The notes: generated by a model not told the origin, from the sequence alone. Numbered from the stretch's first letter, positions 33,479-42,566 are shown. The stretch: 64,000 nucleotides of DNA from Cutibacterium acnes (GCF_003030305.1 NZ_CP023676.1:496001-560000), one strand, 5' to 3'. Translations and numbers: made by a program.

Positions 33479-35095
33479 GTGACATCGAGAATCGAGGTGG
33501 CCGAGCTCGTTGAGACAACGCAGCCGGCTGGCCCGAAGCGCCGTATGGGTGTAGTGGCCGCAGTCGCTACCCTGGGTTCACTTCTTTTCGGCTACGACAC
33601 CGGAGTCATTTCTGGCGCCTTGCCGTTCATGTATCTGCCTCATGGCGCTGGCGGTCTGGCCCTGACGGTGGGACATGAAGGTGCCATCGGTGGCACCTTA
33701 ACCCTTGGCGCTGCTTTCGGCGGCCTTATAGGCGGGATGATGAGCGACCGCTGGGGTCGGCGTCATAACCTCCTGATTTTGGCTGTCCTCTTTGTTGTGG
33801 GAGCTTTGGGAACTGCCGGTGCCCCCAGCGTGTGGGTGATGTACCCCTTCCGAGTGGTGCTCGGATTCGCCGTGGGAGCGGCCTCAGCAACAGTGCCAGT
33901 CTACTTGTCGGAGACCTCACCCAAACGGATGCGTGGGCGGATCGTGGCGCTTGACCAATTTATGATCGTCTTTGGTCAGCTGCTGGCTTTCTCCGTCAAT
34001 GCCGCCATCTCAGCGGCTCATGGGGGACCCAGTTTGATGGTGACTGCGGATCCGACGGGACGACTGTCTCCGGGAACTTATTCCTGGGACACTTTGCAGG
34101 CCATGACGACCTCCCACGGGGGAGCGATGACCGACCAGGCTTTTCATGCCTTCCTTACTCAGCTGTCGGTATCAGCCGGGTCCGGTGGAGCATGGCGCTG
34201 GATGCTCGTGGTATGCACTCTGCCCGCCATCGCGCTGTGGATCGGTATGAGGAAGATGCCCGAGTCGGCTCGTTGGCATCTAAGCCATGGTCAGCTTCGG
34301 GAGACCGTCGCATGCCTCAAACAGGTGCGCGTCGAAGGGGTTGATGAACCCATCGTCGATGAGGTCACTGAGATGGTTGAACTCAACGGCGAGGGCGGCA
34401 GGCTCAGTCACCGTCAGCAGTGGGCGGTCGTCATGGAGTCTCGCTGGACGCGTCGCCTCCTGCTGGTCGGGATTTTCCTTGCTGTAGTTAACCAAACCAC
34501 CGGCGTCAATACCGTCATGTATTACGCGCCCAAGGTGTTGGAGTTCGCAGGAATGAGCACCCAGGCGTCGATTATTTCTCAGGTGGCTAATGGAGTCATG
34601 TCTGTTATTGGTGCCGCTGCAGGCTTGTGGCTCATCGAACGGTTTGATCGTCGTCACCTGCTTATCTTCGATGTCACGGCGGTCGGTGTGTGTCTCCTTG
34701 GTATTGCGGCTACTTTCGGGCTGGCAATTGCTCCTCATGTGGGTCAAGGGGTACCGAAGTGGGCGCCTATTCTCGTGCTCGTCCTGATGAGTATCTTCAT
34801 GCTTATCGTGCAGTCCACTAACGGCACAGTGGTGTGGACCATGCTTGGTGAGATGTTCCCGACCCGGATGCGCGGGGCGATGAACGGTGCTGCGGTGTTT
34901 TGTGGGTGGCTGGCTAATGCGACGATCACCTGGACCTTCCCGGCCATGCTGGCGGGGCTCGGCGGTGCGGGAACCTACCTGACCTATGGCCTGGTAAACC
35001 TCATGATCGCGTTGGTCCTCGTCAAGGTCATGCCGGAGACCAAGGGACGCTCACTGGAGGAGATCGAGGTCGAGATGAAGCAGCGCTACGCCTAA
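33479..35095 (+). CDS. MFS sugar transporter, paralogue of the 10348 gene
   Basis: A 538-residue sugar-porter permease with about 12 helices. GTG 33479 follows TAGGAG with six bases between. Long blocks are identical or nearly so to the transporter at 10348: ATLGSLLFGYDTGVISGA, SDRWGRRHN, FAVGAASATVPVYL, AVVNQTTGVNTVMYYAPKVL and FMLIVQSTNGTVVWTMLGEM. Both carry the same long insert between AAHGGP and AWRWML. No catabolic genes are adjacent, so it may supply inositol or another sugar to the distant iol cluster. Confidence 0.88.
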   Translation: MTSRIEVAELVETTQPAGPKRRMGVVAAVATLGSLLFGYDTGVISGALPFMYLPHGAGGLALTVGHEGAIGGTLTLGAAFGGLIGGMMSDRWGRRHNLLILAVLFVVGALGTAGAPSVWVMYPFRVVLGFAVGAASATVPVYLSETSPKRMRGRIVALDQFMIVFGQLLAFSVNAAISAAHGGPSLMVTADPTGRLSPGTYSWDTLQAMTTSHGGAMTDQAFHAFLTQLSVSAGSGGAWRWMLVVCTLPAIALWIGMRKMPESARWHLSHGQLRETVACLKQVRVEGVDEPIVDEVTEMVELNGEGGRLSHRQQWAVVMESRWTRRLLLVGIFLAVVNQTTGVNTVMYYAPKVLEFAGMSTQASIISQVANGVMSVIGAAAGLWLIERFDRRHLLIFDVTAVGVCLLGIAATFGLAIAPHVGQGVPKWAPILVLVLMSIFMLIVQSTNGTVVWTMLGEMFPTRMRGAMNGAAVFCGWLANATITWTFPAMLAGLGGAGTYLTYGLVNLMIALVLVKVMPETKGRSLEEIEVEMKQRYA

Positions 35096-35174
35096 GGGGC
35101 GGTCCAATACAACTCGATCCGCCCCGGAAACCGCGATTGAGGAGGGTTGCCCCTGTCGGAAGCGGTTTGTACTG

Positions 35175-35247
35175 CGGCCCCGATAGGATTCGAACCTACG
35201 ACACATGGTTTAGGAAACCACTGCTCTATCCCCTGAGCTACGGGGCC
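35175..35247 (-). tRNA. tRNA-Arg (anticodon CCU)
   Basis: Read on the minus strand, a 73-base cloverleaf fits: a 7-bp acceptor stem (GGCCCCG/CGGGGCC), an anticodon stem GTGGT/ACCAT around loop TTCCTAA with anticodon CCT, and a T arm with GGTTCGAATCC. CCA is not encoded. Confidence 0.95.
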
Positions 35248-35588
35248 CTGCCCATAAAGGGCCTTACTAGAGTAGTCCGGCAGGGCCGCCTGGACCAACC
35301 TCAGACCCCATAGTGTCGTAAAACCAGGTTGTCGACGGTCCCGTCGTACCTGCCGCCAACTCAGCTGATTCGCCGCAATCTATCGAGCAAAGCATGGCGG
35401 GTTATCCGGAGTAGCCCGTCTTGACCCGCGTCGGGCTGGGCAGGTTATCTCGATCAGCCGACGAGCTCGTGGTCCTGGCAACCTGGCGCACCGACGACGT
35501 AGTGGCGTGCTCTGGCCTGTCAGTGGGCTCTTCTCGGTACATCTTCTCGGTACAATGACGGCGTTCGTTAACACGCAAGGGGGCCAGG
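35248..35588 (+). promoter_or_regulatory. Leader of the uridylyltransferase gene with a tandem 13-bp repeat
   Basis: No gene is seen in this stretch. TCTTCTCGGTACA occurs twice in tandem at 35529-35541 and 35542-35554, and each copy ends in a -10-like TACAt/TACAat. The duplicated element may provide two overlapping promoters about 35 to 50 bases before the start codon. Confidence 0.4.
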
Positions 35589-36986
35589 ATGAGTGAAGAA
35601 GGACTTGCGGCTGCACGCCAGAAGATGACCGAGGCAGGTGTCGATCCTGTCGCCATCGAGGTCTTCACTTCCTACTACCACCAGCTCGAGACCGGCGATA
35701 CCGGACTCATCCGCGAGGACACCATCTCACCGCTCACGAATCCGCCAATGCTCGACGACGTTGAGGTCAGCGAGGAGCAGGCTGCTGAGGCCCTCGACAA
35801 GACCGTCATCATCAAGCTCAATGGCGGGCTCGGAACCTCGATGGGCCTCGACCGAGCTAAGTCGCTGCTCGAGGTTCGTGACGGCAAGTCCTTCCTCGAC
35901 ATCATCGCTACCCAGGTGCTCTCGGCTCGCAAGACTTTCGGCGCTCGATTGCCGCTGATGTTCATGAATTCCTTCAATACCCGCGAGGACACCCTCAAGG
36001 CCCTCGAGAAATATCCAGAGTTGGCTGTCGACGGCCTAGAGCTCGACTTCCTGCAGGATCAGGAGCCTAAGCTCGACGCTGAGACCCTCGCCCCGGTTGA
36101 GTGGCCGAAGGACTCCTCCCTCGAGTGGTGTCCTCCGGGTCACGGCGACCTCTACACCGCTCTGCTTGGATCCGGCGTCCTCGACCATCTGCTCGAGGCT
36201 GGATACCAATACGCCTCGGTATCCAACGGTGACAATCTTGGTGCCGTTCCGGACGGTCGTCTCGCCGGCTGGTTTGCGGCGTCGGGTGCTCCCTACGCTG
36301 CCGAGTTGTGCCGCCGCACTATTAACGACAAGAAGGGTGGCCACCTGGCCATTCGTAAGTCTGATGATCAGCTCATCCTGCGCGATACGGCACAGACAGC
36401 AGAAGAGGAAATGGATTACTTCACCGACGAGCATCGTCACCCCTTCTTCCACACCAACAATCTGTGGTTTGACCTTGAAGCCCTCAAGAAGGTGCTGGAC
36501 GAGCGACACGGCGTGATGGGCCTGCAAATTATTCGCAACGAGAAGACGGTCGACCCGAAGGATTCCTCGTCGACTCCTGTCATCCAGATTGAGTCCGCTA
36601 TGGGGGGCGCTATCGAGGTCTTTGAAGGCGCTACCTGTATCTGTGTTCATCGGTCCCGGTTCTTGCCGGTCAAAACGACCAACGAGCTGCTGCTGCTTCG
36701 GTCTGATGTTTATGACCTCGACGATTCGGACCACCTCGTCAAGACCACCGACATGACCTGCGCAGTCGATCTTGACAAGGATTTTTATAAAAAGATTGGT
36801 GATTTCGACGATCGCATCCCTGAACCGCCATCGCTGCGCCGCGCCACCTCGCTGAAGGTCAAAGGAGACTGGACCTTTGGTTCGGAGGTTGTCGTTGCGG
36901 GGGATGTTTCGCTGGATACTGAGAAGCCTCAGACGATTCCGGACGGGACCGTGCTCACTGGCGAAGTCCTTGGCGCGAAAAAGTGA
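35589..36986 (+). CDS. UTP-glucose-1-phosphate uridylyltransferase (UDPGP family)
   Basis: A 465-residue enzyme making UDP-glucose from UTP and glucose-1-phosphate. It is of the eukaryote-like UDPGP type, not the short GalU type. Key regions are VIIKLNGGLGTSMGLDRAKS (nucleotide loop), FMNSFNTREDT, WCPPGHGDLYTAL, ASVSNGDNLGA, HFFHTNNLWFDL-like FHTNNLWFDL and a C-terminal beta-helix portion (GDWTFGSEVVVAGDVSL). AAGGGGG precedes the ATG. It overlaps the next small gene by 4 bases. Confidence 0.9.
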   Translation: MSEEGLAAARQKMTEAGVDPVAIEVFTSYYHQLETGDTGLIREDTISPLTNPPMLDDVEVSEEQAAEALDKTVIIKLNGGLGTSMGLDRAKSLLEVRDGKSFLDIIATQVLSARKTFGARLPLMFMNSFNTREDTLKALEKYPELAVDGLELDFLQDQEPKLDAETLAPVEWPKDSSLEWCPPGHGDLYTALLGSGVLDHLLEAGYQYASVSNGDNLGAVPDGRLAGWFAASGAPYAAELCRRTINDKKGGHLAIRKSDDQLILRDTAQTAEEEMDYFTDEHRHPFFHTNNLWFDLEALKKVLDERHGVMGLQIIRNEKTVDPKDSSSTPVIQIESAMGGAIEVFEGATCICVHRSRFLPVKTTNELLLLRSDVYDLDDSDHLVKTTDMTCAVDLDKDFYKKIGDFDDRIPEPPSLRRATSLKVKGDWTFGSEVVVAGDVSLDTEKPQTIPDGTVLTGEVLGAKK

Positions 36987-37354
36987 CACCGGATCGACAA
37001 TGCTGGGAGGCGGTGGCCGCGGTCTTGACCGGACAGCGACTTACCGCTCCTGACAACCCAGGATGGCAGGCCGTCGACGTCGTGGAGTGGCTGGCCGAGG
37101 AAGGGTGGCCGGCGAACCGGCTGGCGAACAGGCGCGCCGAATTCCAGCAAGCCGGGCGATCTTGGCCCGGCCCGATTCCCGACGATTTGTCCCCAGGCCT
37201 GGAGTTCGCTCGCTACGGAGCGGTACTAGCCCAGGCGCGTCGGATCGCTGGGCTAGATGGCTTAACTGCTACGGTCCACCGGGGCGCGGTGGTCATTGGG
37301 CCAGACGAAGCTCGTCTGTTAGCCGAGCGTCCACCGCACAGCTTATTGCACTGA
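36983..37354 (+). CDS. Small hypothetical protein coupled to the uridylyltransferase
   Basis: A 123-residue soluble protein from GTG 36983, overlapping the preceding stop (GTGA). Regions such as GWQAVDVVEWLAEEGWPANRL and LEFARYGAVLAQARRIAGLDG look helical. No known family is recognised. The overlap and sensible composition support coding. Confidence 0.55.
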   Translation: MTPDRQCWEAVAAVLTGQRLTAPDNPGWQAVDVVEWLAEEGWPANRLANRRAEFQQAGRSWPGPIPDDLSPGLEFARYGAVLAQARRIAGLDGLTATVHRGAVVIGPDEARLLAERPPHSLLH

Positions 37355-37376
37355 GTCTGGCAGCTCTGGCGTGTCC

Positions 37377-37745
37377 TCACTTGACCGGACGGGAACGCAG
37401 TTCGTCGCGAATCTCGATGAGTAGGTCGGCGGTGGTGGGGGCAGCCACTGGTTCGTCTTTGGTGCGCTTGAGCTTCTCCGTAGCCAGCTCGATGGGCTTA
37501 ATGAGCCCGAAATAAATGACGAAGGACATGACGAAGAAGGAGATGACGTCGGTGATGAAGGCACCGACGTGGACCCCGCCTGGAACCCAGCCAGAGAAGT
37601 TCGGGGTGCCGCCCAGCTTGCCGATCAAGTCCATGATGATTGTCGTAAACGATTTGACGACGGTGGAAAATGCGCCGCCAAGGATGAATGCGACGGCTAG
37701 TTCAATGAGATTACCGCGCATCAGAAAATCTTTGAATCCCTTCAT
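37377..37745 (-). CDS. mscL: Large-conductance mechanosensitive channel
   Basis: A 122-residue inner-membrane osmotic safety valve. The N terminus MKGFKDFLMRGNLIELAVAF with two transmembrane helices (ELAVAFILGGAFSTVVKSF and FITDVISFFVMSFVIYF) and the Lys-rich cytoplasmic helix are diagnostic. The ATG at 37743-37745 follows AGGGAG; the in-frame extension to 37778 is rejected. Confidence 0.93.
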   Translation of the reverse strand: MKGFKDFLMRGNLIELAVAFILGGAFSTVVKSFTTIIMDLIGKLGGTPNFSGWVPGGVHVGAFITDVISFFVMSFVIYFGLIKPIELATEKLKRTKDEPVAAPTTADLLIEIRDELRSRPVK

Positions 37746-37845
37746 AGGGCTCCCTTCGGGTTGGTGTGCTGCCCGCAAACTAAAACCGTAACGGTACTGG
37801 GAAGGCGTCGCTAATACTCTTCGCTGTGTCTGGTGAGCTGCACAT

Positions 37846-38508
37846 TCACTCCACCACCAATCCTAAAGGCTGTCCCTGGCCAGCTACCGCGATTGCTGCG
37901 GCATCGGCCGACCCGGTGGACACAACGACGAGCTCCGTTGACGGAGAGCCTTGGATGAGTCCGCCCCCGCTGGTAGGCAGGCTCCGAATGATGGCGCCGC
38001 GCGTCAGGACGTGCGGAGTTCCGTCCTCGCTAGGAGAGACAACGGATACCCGCTGGCCTACCTGCAACATTCCGACCATTGATGAGTCGGCCAAGTGAAT
38101 GCCGACGAGTGCTTTTCCAGACCCTACGGCGGACCCGGAGAGGACCGCTGAGGACGTCAAAATCGTTCCCTCGGTGATCCGTATCGATGCTTGGCGGCCT
38201 TCCACTTGCGCAAGAGTGGCCGTTTCGTGGGGGAGAACACCAGGATCGATCCGGACGGTGTGAAGGTCAGAGCGTTGGATGACGCGACCGCCCTCAATGG
38301 CGTGCGCGGCGACGATGACCTCACGTCCAGATGACGAGGCTGCCATTCCTGGGGATGCTACTAGAAGCACTGCGAGGGCCGCGAGAAGCGCGGCTAACCC
38401 GCGTCGGTGACGGGCCACCATGACGTGCACACGTCGCCGCGCAGGTTTATGGGTACGGCTTAGGCGTCGGGGATCCTGGGAGTACTTCGCTGTCAGTCTC
38501 ACACCCAC
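37846..38508 (-). CDS. SAF-domain protein (CpaB/RcpC-like)
   Basis: A 220-residue exported or membrane-anchored protein. A basic N-terminal region is followed by a hydrophobic helix (GLAALLAALAVLLVASPGMAA), then a SAF domain (VIVAAHAIEGGRVIQRSDL, ASIRITEGTILTSSAVL) and a RcpC-like region (VGMLQVGQRVSVVSP). Such proteins help assemble Flp/Tad pili, but no pilus genes are nearby, so the role is open. The exact start is uncertain. Confidence 0.75.
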   Translation of the reverse strand: MGVRLTAKYSQDPRRLSRTHKPARRRVHVMVARHRRGLAALLAALAVLLVASPGMAASSSGREVIVAAHAIEGGRVIQRSDLHTVRIDPGVLPHETATLAQVEGRQASIRITEGTILTSSAVLSGSAVGSGKALVGIHLADSSMVGMLQVGQRVSVVSPSEDGTPHVLTRGAIIRSLPTSGGGLIQGSPSTELVVVSTGSADAAAIAVAGQGQPLGLVVE

Positions 38509-38581
38509 AGTTATCGGCAGGGGAGAGCAGATTTTTCAGTTATCCACAGGGCAATTTTGACGTGTTTGAGCCAAGCTCATG

Positions 38582-38884
38582 TCAGGATGCGCTCTCGGAG
38601 GCTTTCGCCGTCGAGGAAGATGAGGACGAGGCCGGTTCAGACTTCGTCGAGGGCTCTGAGGCCGTTGGCGAAGAGCTATCCCCGGTGGCTGCCTTTGATG
38701 CGCCCTTGGTGTGATTGTCGGTGGAGTAGAACCCTGAACCTTTGAAAACCACCCCGACCGCGCTGAAGACCTTGCGCAGATCACCCTCGCAGGACGGGCA
38801 GATAGTCAACGACGGGTCGCTGAACCTTTGCACAACCTCGAGGTCACGGCCGCAGTCATTGCATTGGTATTGGTAGGTGGGCAT
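38582..38884 (-). CDS. FmdB-family zinc-ribbon protein
   Basis: A 100-residue protein. The N-terminal half is a zinc ribbon with two CxxC pairs (YQCNDCGRDLE and TICPSCEGDL) followed by KVFSAVGVVFKGSGFYSTD, the FmdB signature. The C-terminal 40 residues are almost only Ser, Ala, Thr and Glu and must be disordered. It may regulate transcription, but direct evidence for the family is thin. Confidence 0.85.
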   Translation of the reverse strand: MPTYQYQCNDCGRDLEVVQRFSDPSLTICPSCEGDLRKVFSAVGVVFKGSGFYSTDNHTKGASKAATGDSSSPTASEPSTKSEPASSSSSSTAKASESAS

Positions 38885-38961
38885 GGTCTCCTCGTTCTGG
38901 CGGTATCGGGCGCCTGTCGAATGATAGGCGTGTTACGGGGTACCAGGAAATCTCGGACCAC

Positions 38962-39591
38962 TTACTGGCCCAGCATGTGCAGTCCACTGGGGGTAAGAGC
39001 CGCCGTGACAGACTCGTCCCATGGGTCGTGGGGTACCTCGTCAAGGATCTCGTCGTCATTGACGACCGCCCACACTGGAACGTCATCGGCCCGGTGGGCA
39101 AGGACGCGGTCGTACCAGCCACCGCCCACTCCGACGCGGTATCCGGATCGATCGACGAAGAGTGCCGAGCACAGCACCACCTCGACCTGGTCGATCGCCG
39201 AGGCAGGGAGAATAGGGGCTATCGGCTCGGGGATCTGCCACAGACCAGTCCGTACGTTCTTGCTGTCGTACCACGCCCACGCCGGTTCATGGAGGGAGCG
39301 ACCATGACCGTCAGTCAGAACGGGTGCCAGTACCTTCTTGCCCATCATGATGAGAGTGTCGGCGAGATCCACGGTGTCGGGTTCATCACTACGAGAGAGG
39401 TAAAGGGCGACCTTGTGAGCCCATAGCAACCGGCTCATAGCATGTTCGGTGCGCCGATCGTCGCGGCTCATCCGCGTTCGGTGATCCAATGCGGCACGAT
39501 GAGCCAGGCAGCGACGTCGTAACTCCTCCTTGCCGCTTCGAGGATCCACTCCGGCGGGTCTCCTATCTGACGGAACATGGTCTGTCGTCAC
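38962..39591 (-). CDS. 5-formyltetrahydrofolate cyclo-ligase
   Basis: A 209-residue ATP-dependent enzyme converting 5-formyl-THF to 5,10-methenyl-THF. The N-terminal GKEELRRRCLAHRAAL and the C-terminal substrate loop GYRVGVGGGWYDRVLA are family hallmarks. It is divergent from the glp gene, in the order seen in other actinobacteria. The start at 39591 is plausible but a later one is possible. Confidence 0.88.
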   Translation of the reverse strand: MTTDHVPSDRRPAGVDPRSGKEELRRRCLAHRAALDHRTRMSRDDRRTEHAMSRLLWAHKVALYLSRSDEPDTVDLADTLIMMGKKVLAPVLTDGHGRSLHEPAWAWYDSKNVRTGLWQIPEPIAPILPASAIDQVEVVLCSALFVDRSGYRVGVGGGWYDRVLAHRADDVPVWAVVNDDEILDEVPHDPWDESVTAALTPSGLHMLGQ

Positions 39592-39658
39592 TGACTCATG
39601 CTACGCCCTAGCCGAGTCGCTGCCAGGCAGACGGCAGAACGCCCTCTAGGGTGATGCT

Positions 39659-40966
39659 ATGGCGTTGTTCCACAGGAAGAAGCAGGTCGAGGCCCCCGAA
39701 CCCGAAGCGGAGCCCCTCGGCCTGCCAGGAGCGCCGGAGACAGATATGTCAGGTCGTCGGTCTGTCGACGATCATCGTGACTACCTATGCAGCTTGGTGC
39801 AGGCCGTCCCACCAGTAGCCGTGGAGGTGCCGAGAGCTGTCGGTCTGGCTGTTTGTGAGGACGTTCATGCGCCCCATGACGTTCCAGTCGTGACGACGGC
39901 GGTCATTGATGGCTACGCCCTCGACTCGGCGTCGACTCGAATGGCCGGACGTCCCGATGCCGTTGAGATCCAGGTGGATCGACGCCCACCTAGCCCGGTA
40001 ATCCCTGGTACTGCTGTGCGGGTCATGGCTGGATCGCTGCTTCCTGAGGGGACCGACTGCGTCTTACCACCGGATCTGCTCAATGTCGACGGCGACATTG
40101 TGTTGTTTTCTCCGGTGAAGAGATGGGCCGGTGCCCGACTCGCGGGCTCGGATTACGGCCGCGGCGAGGTTCTGGTACGTAACGGGACGATCCTGCACCC
40201 AGGTATCATCTCGGTGCTCGCTTCGGCCGGAATCGACGAGGTGTTCGTCCGTCCGCGCCCCAAGGTCGTCATTGTTGCGGTGCGCGCTGATGAGGACCAA
40301 CGTGCGGAGATTGAGCGGAAGGCGCGGGCCAATGGTGCCGAGGACATTGCCTCTCTTGATGCCACTGCTGCTGCCATCGAGTCTGCTACCCGAGCACTCG
40401 ATGTGAATGTCACTGTCGTCTCCACCAACACCTCCAGTGACAGTGAGTTGACGCGATTGCTGGCGAATGCTGGACGTGGGGCTGACCTCGTGATCGCCAC
40501 GAGCGACCGGATAGTTGTGGGTCAGCAGGACCCCGTGCCATCGGTGTTGCCACCGATGGGAGGTACTGACTTCGCCAGGGTGGCGATGGAGCCGGGCGCA
40601 AATCAAGTGTTCGCCCTGATAGATCCCGGTTTGGTCCCTCTCATCGTCTTGCCGGTCGGGCCTGGGCCAGCTCTGGTCTCCTTCATGGCCTTTGTGCAGC
40701 CTCTGCTGCGCAAATTGTCCGGGCTTCCGCCGGTCGAGGAGCTCAAGGCTGAGACAGATCGACCGATTGCGCGGCATCCGGAATCCACCACGTTCGTTCC
40801 AGTACGTCTAGCACGGGTGGGTGGCCGCCCGGTGCTATCGCGAGCAGGAATGGGCGACGTCACCCACGTTGTCGATTTGTCGATGGCCGATGCCATCGCT
40901 GTTGTCGGGGCGGGGGATGAGCCAGTTCCTACCGGCATGCCGCTGACCTGTTGGCGATTGGGGTGA
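39659..40966 (+). CDS. glp: Gephyrin-like protein Glp (MoeA paralogue)
   Basis: A 435-residue MoeA/gephyrin-fold protein. It shows the MoeA-type domain order: TTAVIDGYALDS, VIPGTAVRVMAGSLLPEGTDCVLPPD, VKRWAGARLAGSDYGRGEVLV, then a MogA-like domain and a C-terminal beta barrel. The MoeA motifs are less complete than in the second MoeA (44418): TTAVIDGYA versus TNSAMDGFA. It sits beside rimJ and the SepX/GlpR gene, the order described for the corynebacterial gephyrin-like Glp that binds FtsZ. A divisome role is therefore likely, with a cofactor role possible. Confidence 0.82.
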   Translation: MALFHRKKQVEAPEPEAEPLGLPGAPETDMSGRRSVDDHRDYLCSLVQAVPPVAVEVPRAVGLAVCEDVHAPHDVPVVTTAVIDGYALDSASTRMAGRPDAVEIQVDRRPPSPVIPGTAVRVMAGSLLPEGTDCVLPPDLLNVDGDIVLFSPVKRWAGARLAGSDYGRGEVLVRNGTILHPGIISVLASAGIDEVFVRPRPKVVIVAVRADEDQRAEIERKARANGAEDIASLDATAAAIESATRALDVNVTVVSTNTSSDSELTRLLANAGRGADLVIATSDRIVVGQQDPVPSVLPPMGGTDFARVAMEPGANQVFALIDPGLVPLIVLPVGPGPALVSFMAFVQPLLRKLSGLPPVEELKAETDRPIARHPESTTFVPVRLARVGGRPVLSRAGMGDVTHVVDLSMADAIAVVGAGDEPVPTGMPLTCWRLG

Positions 40967-40970
40967 TGTC

Positions 40971-41678
40971 GTGGCCTCGCCTCGTATGCCGTGGGGAGTG
41001 TCGATGCCGCGGCATCACCACTGGCCAGTGACTATGCAGGCTGGCGGGGTTGTGCTGCGCCCGATGCGGCGTGCTGACGAGGCGAGGTGGACGACGACAC
41101 GGGAGCTCGATTGGGACTGGCTAGGCCCGTGGGAGGCCACCAAGCCTCCTGGCTCTCATGAGCGGGTTGGCGGCTACCGCATGATGATTACCCGAAATCG
41201 CCGGCGTGCCAAAGAAGGCACATTTTTGCCGTGGGCGATTGGGTGGGATGATGGTTGGCCCGATCGTCCTGCCCTGAACCGAGACACTACGCCCCTTATC
41301 GGGCAATTGACGGTGTCGTCGATTTCGTTGGGATCTGCGATGTCGTGCTCAATGGGCTATTGGGTGGCTTCCGCCTACGCCGGTAGGGGGGTTGCACCGA
41401 CCGCGGTGGCGTTGGCGTGCGATTACGTCTTTCAGGTTATGGGATTGCACCGCGTCGAGATCTGCGTGCGGCCAGAGAACACGAAGAGTTTGCGCGTCGT
41501 TGAAAAACTTGGCCTGGCAGAGGAGGGGATGCGGCCGGCATACTTGCATATCGATGGTCAGTGGCGCGACCATCGTGTGTTCCGCTTATTAACTGACGAT
41601 TATCCCGGCGGAGTGCTGCGCAACTACCTGGTCAACCACCTTCTTCCCGGGTTTGCGCTGGAGGAGGACGAGGGCTGA
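40971..41678 (+). CDS. rimJ: GNAT-family N-acetyltransferase (RimJ/RimL type)
   Basis: A 235-residue acetyltransferase. Acetyl-CoA-binding core segments are GYWVASAYAGRGVAPTAVAL and MGLHRVEICVRPENTKSLR, followed by VEKLGLAEEGMRPAYLHIDG, typical of RimJ-like protein N-terminal acetylases. It starts at GTG 40971, two bases after glp, so it is co-translated with glp and followed by sepX. The protein substrate is unknown. Confidence 0.85.
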   Translation: MASPRMPWGVSMPRHHHWPVTMQAGGVVLRPMRRADEARWTTTRELDWDWLGPWEATKPPGSHERVGGYRMMITRNRRRAKEGTFLPWAIGWDDGWPDRPALNRDTTPLIGQLTVSSISLGSAMSCSMGYWVASAYAGRGVAPTAVALACDYVFQVMGLHRVEICVRPENTKSLRVVEKLGLAEEGMRPAYLHIDGQWRDHRVFRLLTDDYPGGVLRNYLVNHLLPGFALEEDEG

Positions 41679-41750
41679 ACCACATCGTTGTGATTCGTTT
41701 CCCGACACTCCGGTTGTGGTCCCCGCGACACACCGAAGCATCCCCGTAGC

Positions 41751-42554
41751 GTGTCATTTGTGCAAGCCCTCCAAGCTGTCCTCATCGCTATCGTTCTCGT
41801 AGGATGGATCGCCTACCTTGTCCCTATGGTTGTCAATCGACGACGGTCTCAAGAGGTTACTGACGACAAGCACGAGGACTTTCCGGACACTATGAGCGTG
41901 GTGTCTCGGGGCTCTTGCACAGTCACTCCTAACGACACCGACGAGAATCCTCGGGTGGAGCTGTCCACCCCATACACAAGGTCTTATGCACGTTGGGATC
42001 TGAGGCGTTCATGGGCGGTAGCTGCCCGACGGCGGATGACGACAATGTTGGTGTTATTGGGGCTGACGGCGCTGGCGATGGTGCTTGCTATTACTGACGT
42101 GACGCCGTGGTGGCTGGTCGCCATCTTCGTACTGTTGTTGGTGGGCTTCTTTGCCCTTGCCCGCTGGTCTGTGGTGGCCATGGCCAAGCGTTTCGATCGC
42201 AGGTACGCGCTCATCGATAAGGGATGGGACGAGGACACGGTGGAATTGGAGGTGGGTACGGAACCCTTTCGCGCCGAGGACGAGCCCACCTCCTGGACGA
42301 TCGACCTCGACCGCCCAGTGACAGCTCCGGAAGGTTCACTGTGGGACGACGTCGTCGTCACTGCTCCGACCTATGTTTCGACGCCGCTGGGTGCTCGGAC
42401 GGTCCGCACTATTGACCTGTCCGCGCCCGGACCAGTTCCCGGTCAGGTCGACACTCCTGTCGTTGCCGAGAAGCCGGTCGAGCGGTCCGACGGTGAGCAT
42501 GTTGCGGAGGCTCACGAAGGTCCCTCGGGGATCGTCGGAGTTGCGTCGGCCTGA
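41751..42554 (+). CDS. sepX: Divisome membrane protein SepX/GlpR
   Basis: A 267-residue protein with an N-terminal transmembrane helix (FVQALQAVLIAIVLVGWIAYLVP), a cytoplasmic stretch that includes the VVNRRRSQEV box, and two further helices (TTMLVLLGLTALAMVLAITDV and WWLVAIFVLLLVGFFALARW) before an acidic cytoplasmic tail. This layout and the place after glp-rimJ match the SepX/GlpR divisome protein of actinobacteria, the receptor for Glp. It starts at GTG 41751. A long hairpin at 42567-42608 closes the unit. Confidence 0.78.
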   Translation: MSFVQALQAVLIAIVLVGWIAYLVPMVVNRRRSQEVTDDKHEDFPDTMSVVSRGSCTVTPNDTDENPRVELSTPYTRSYARWDLRRSWAVAARRRMTTMLVLLGLTALAMVLAITDVTPWWLVAIFVLLLVGFFALARWSVVAMAKRFDRRYALIDKGWDEDTVELEVGTEPFRAEDEPTSWTIDLDRPVTAPEGSLWDDVVVTAPTYVSTPLGARTVRTIDLSAPGPVPGQVDTPVVAEKPVERSDGEHVAEAHEGPSGIVGVASA

Positions 42555-42566
42555 ACCGAGTTCTGG

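Noticed and set aside
35092-35298. 68-codon minus-strand frame near 35.2 kb
   Set aside because: It runs through the tRNA-Arg gene. Such translations are a well-known false call.
36036-36989. 317-codon open frame antisense to the uridylyltransferase
   Set aside because: Composition does not look like a protein and the sense gene is unmistakable.
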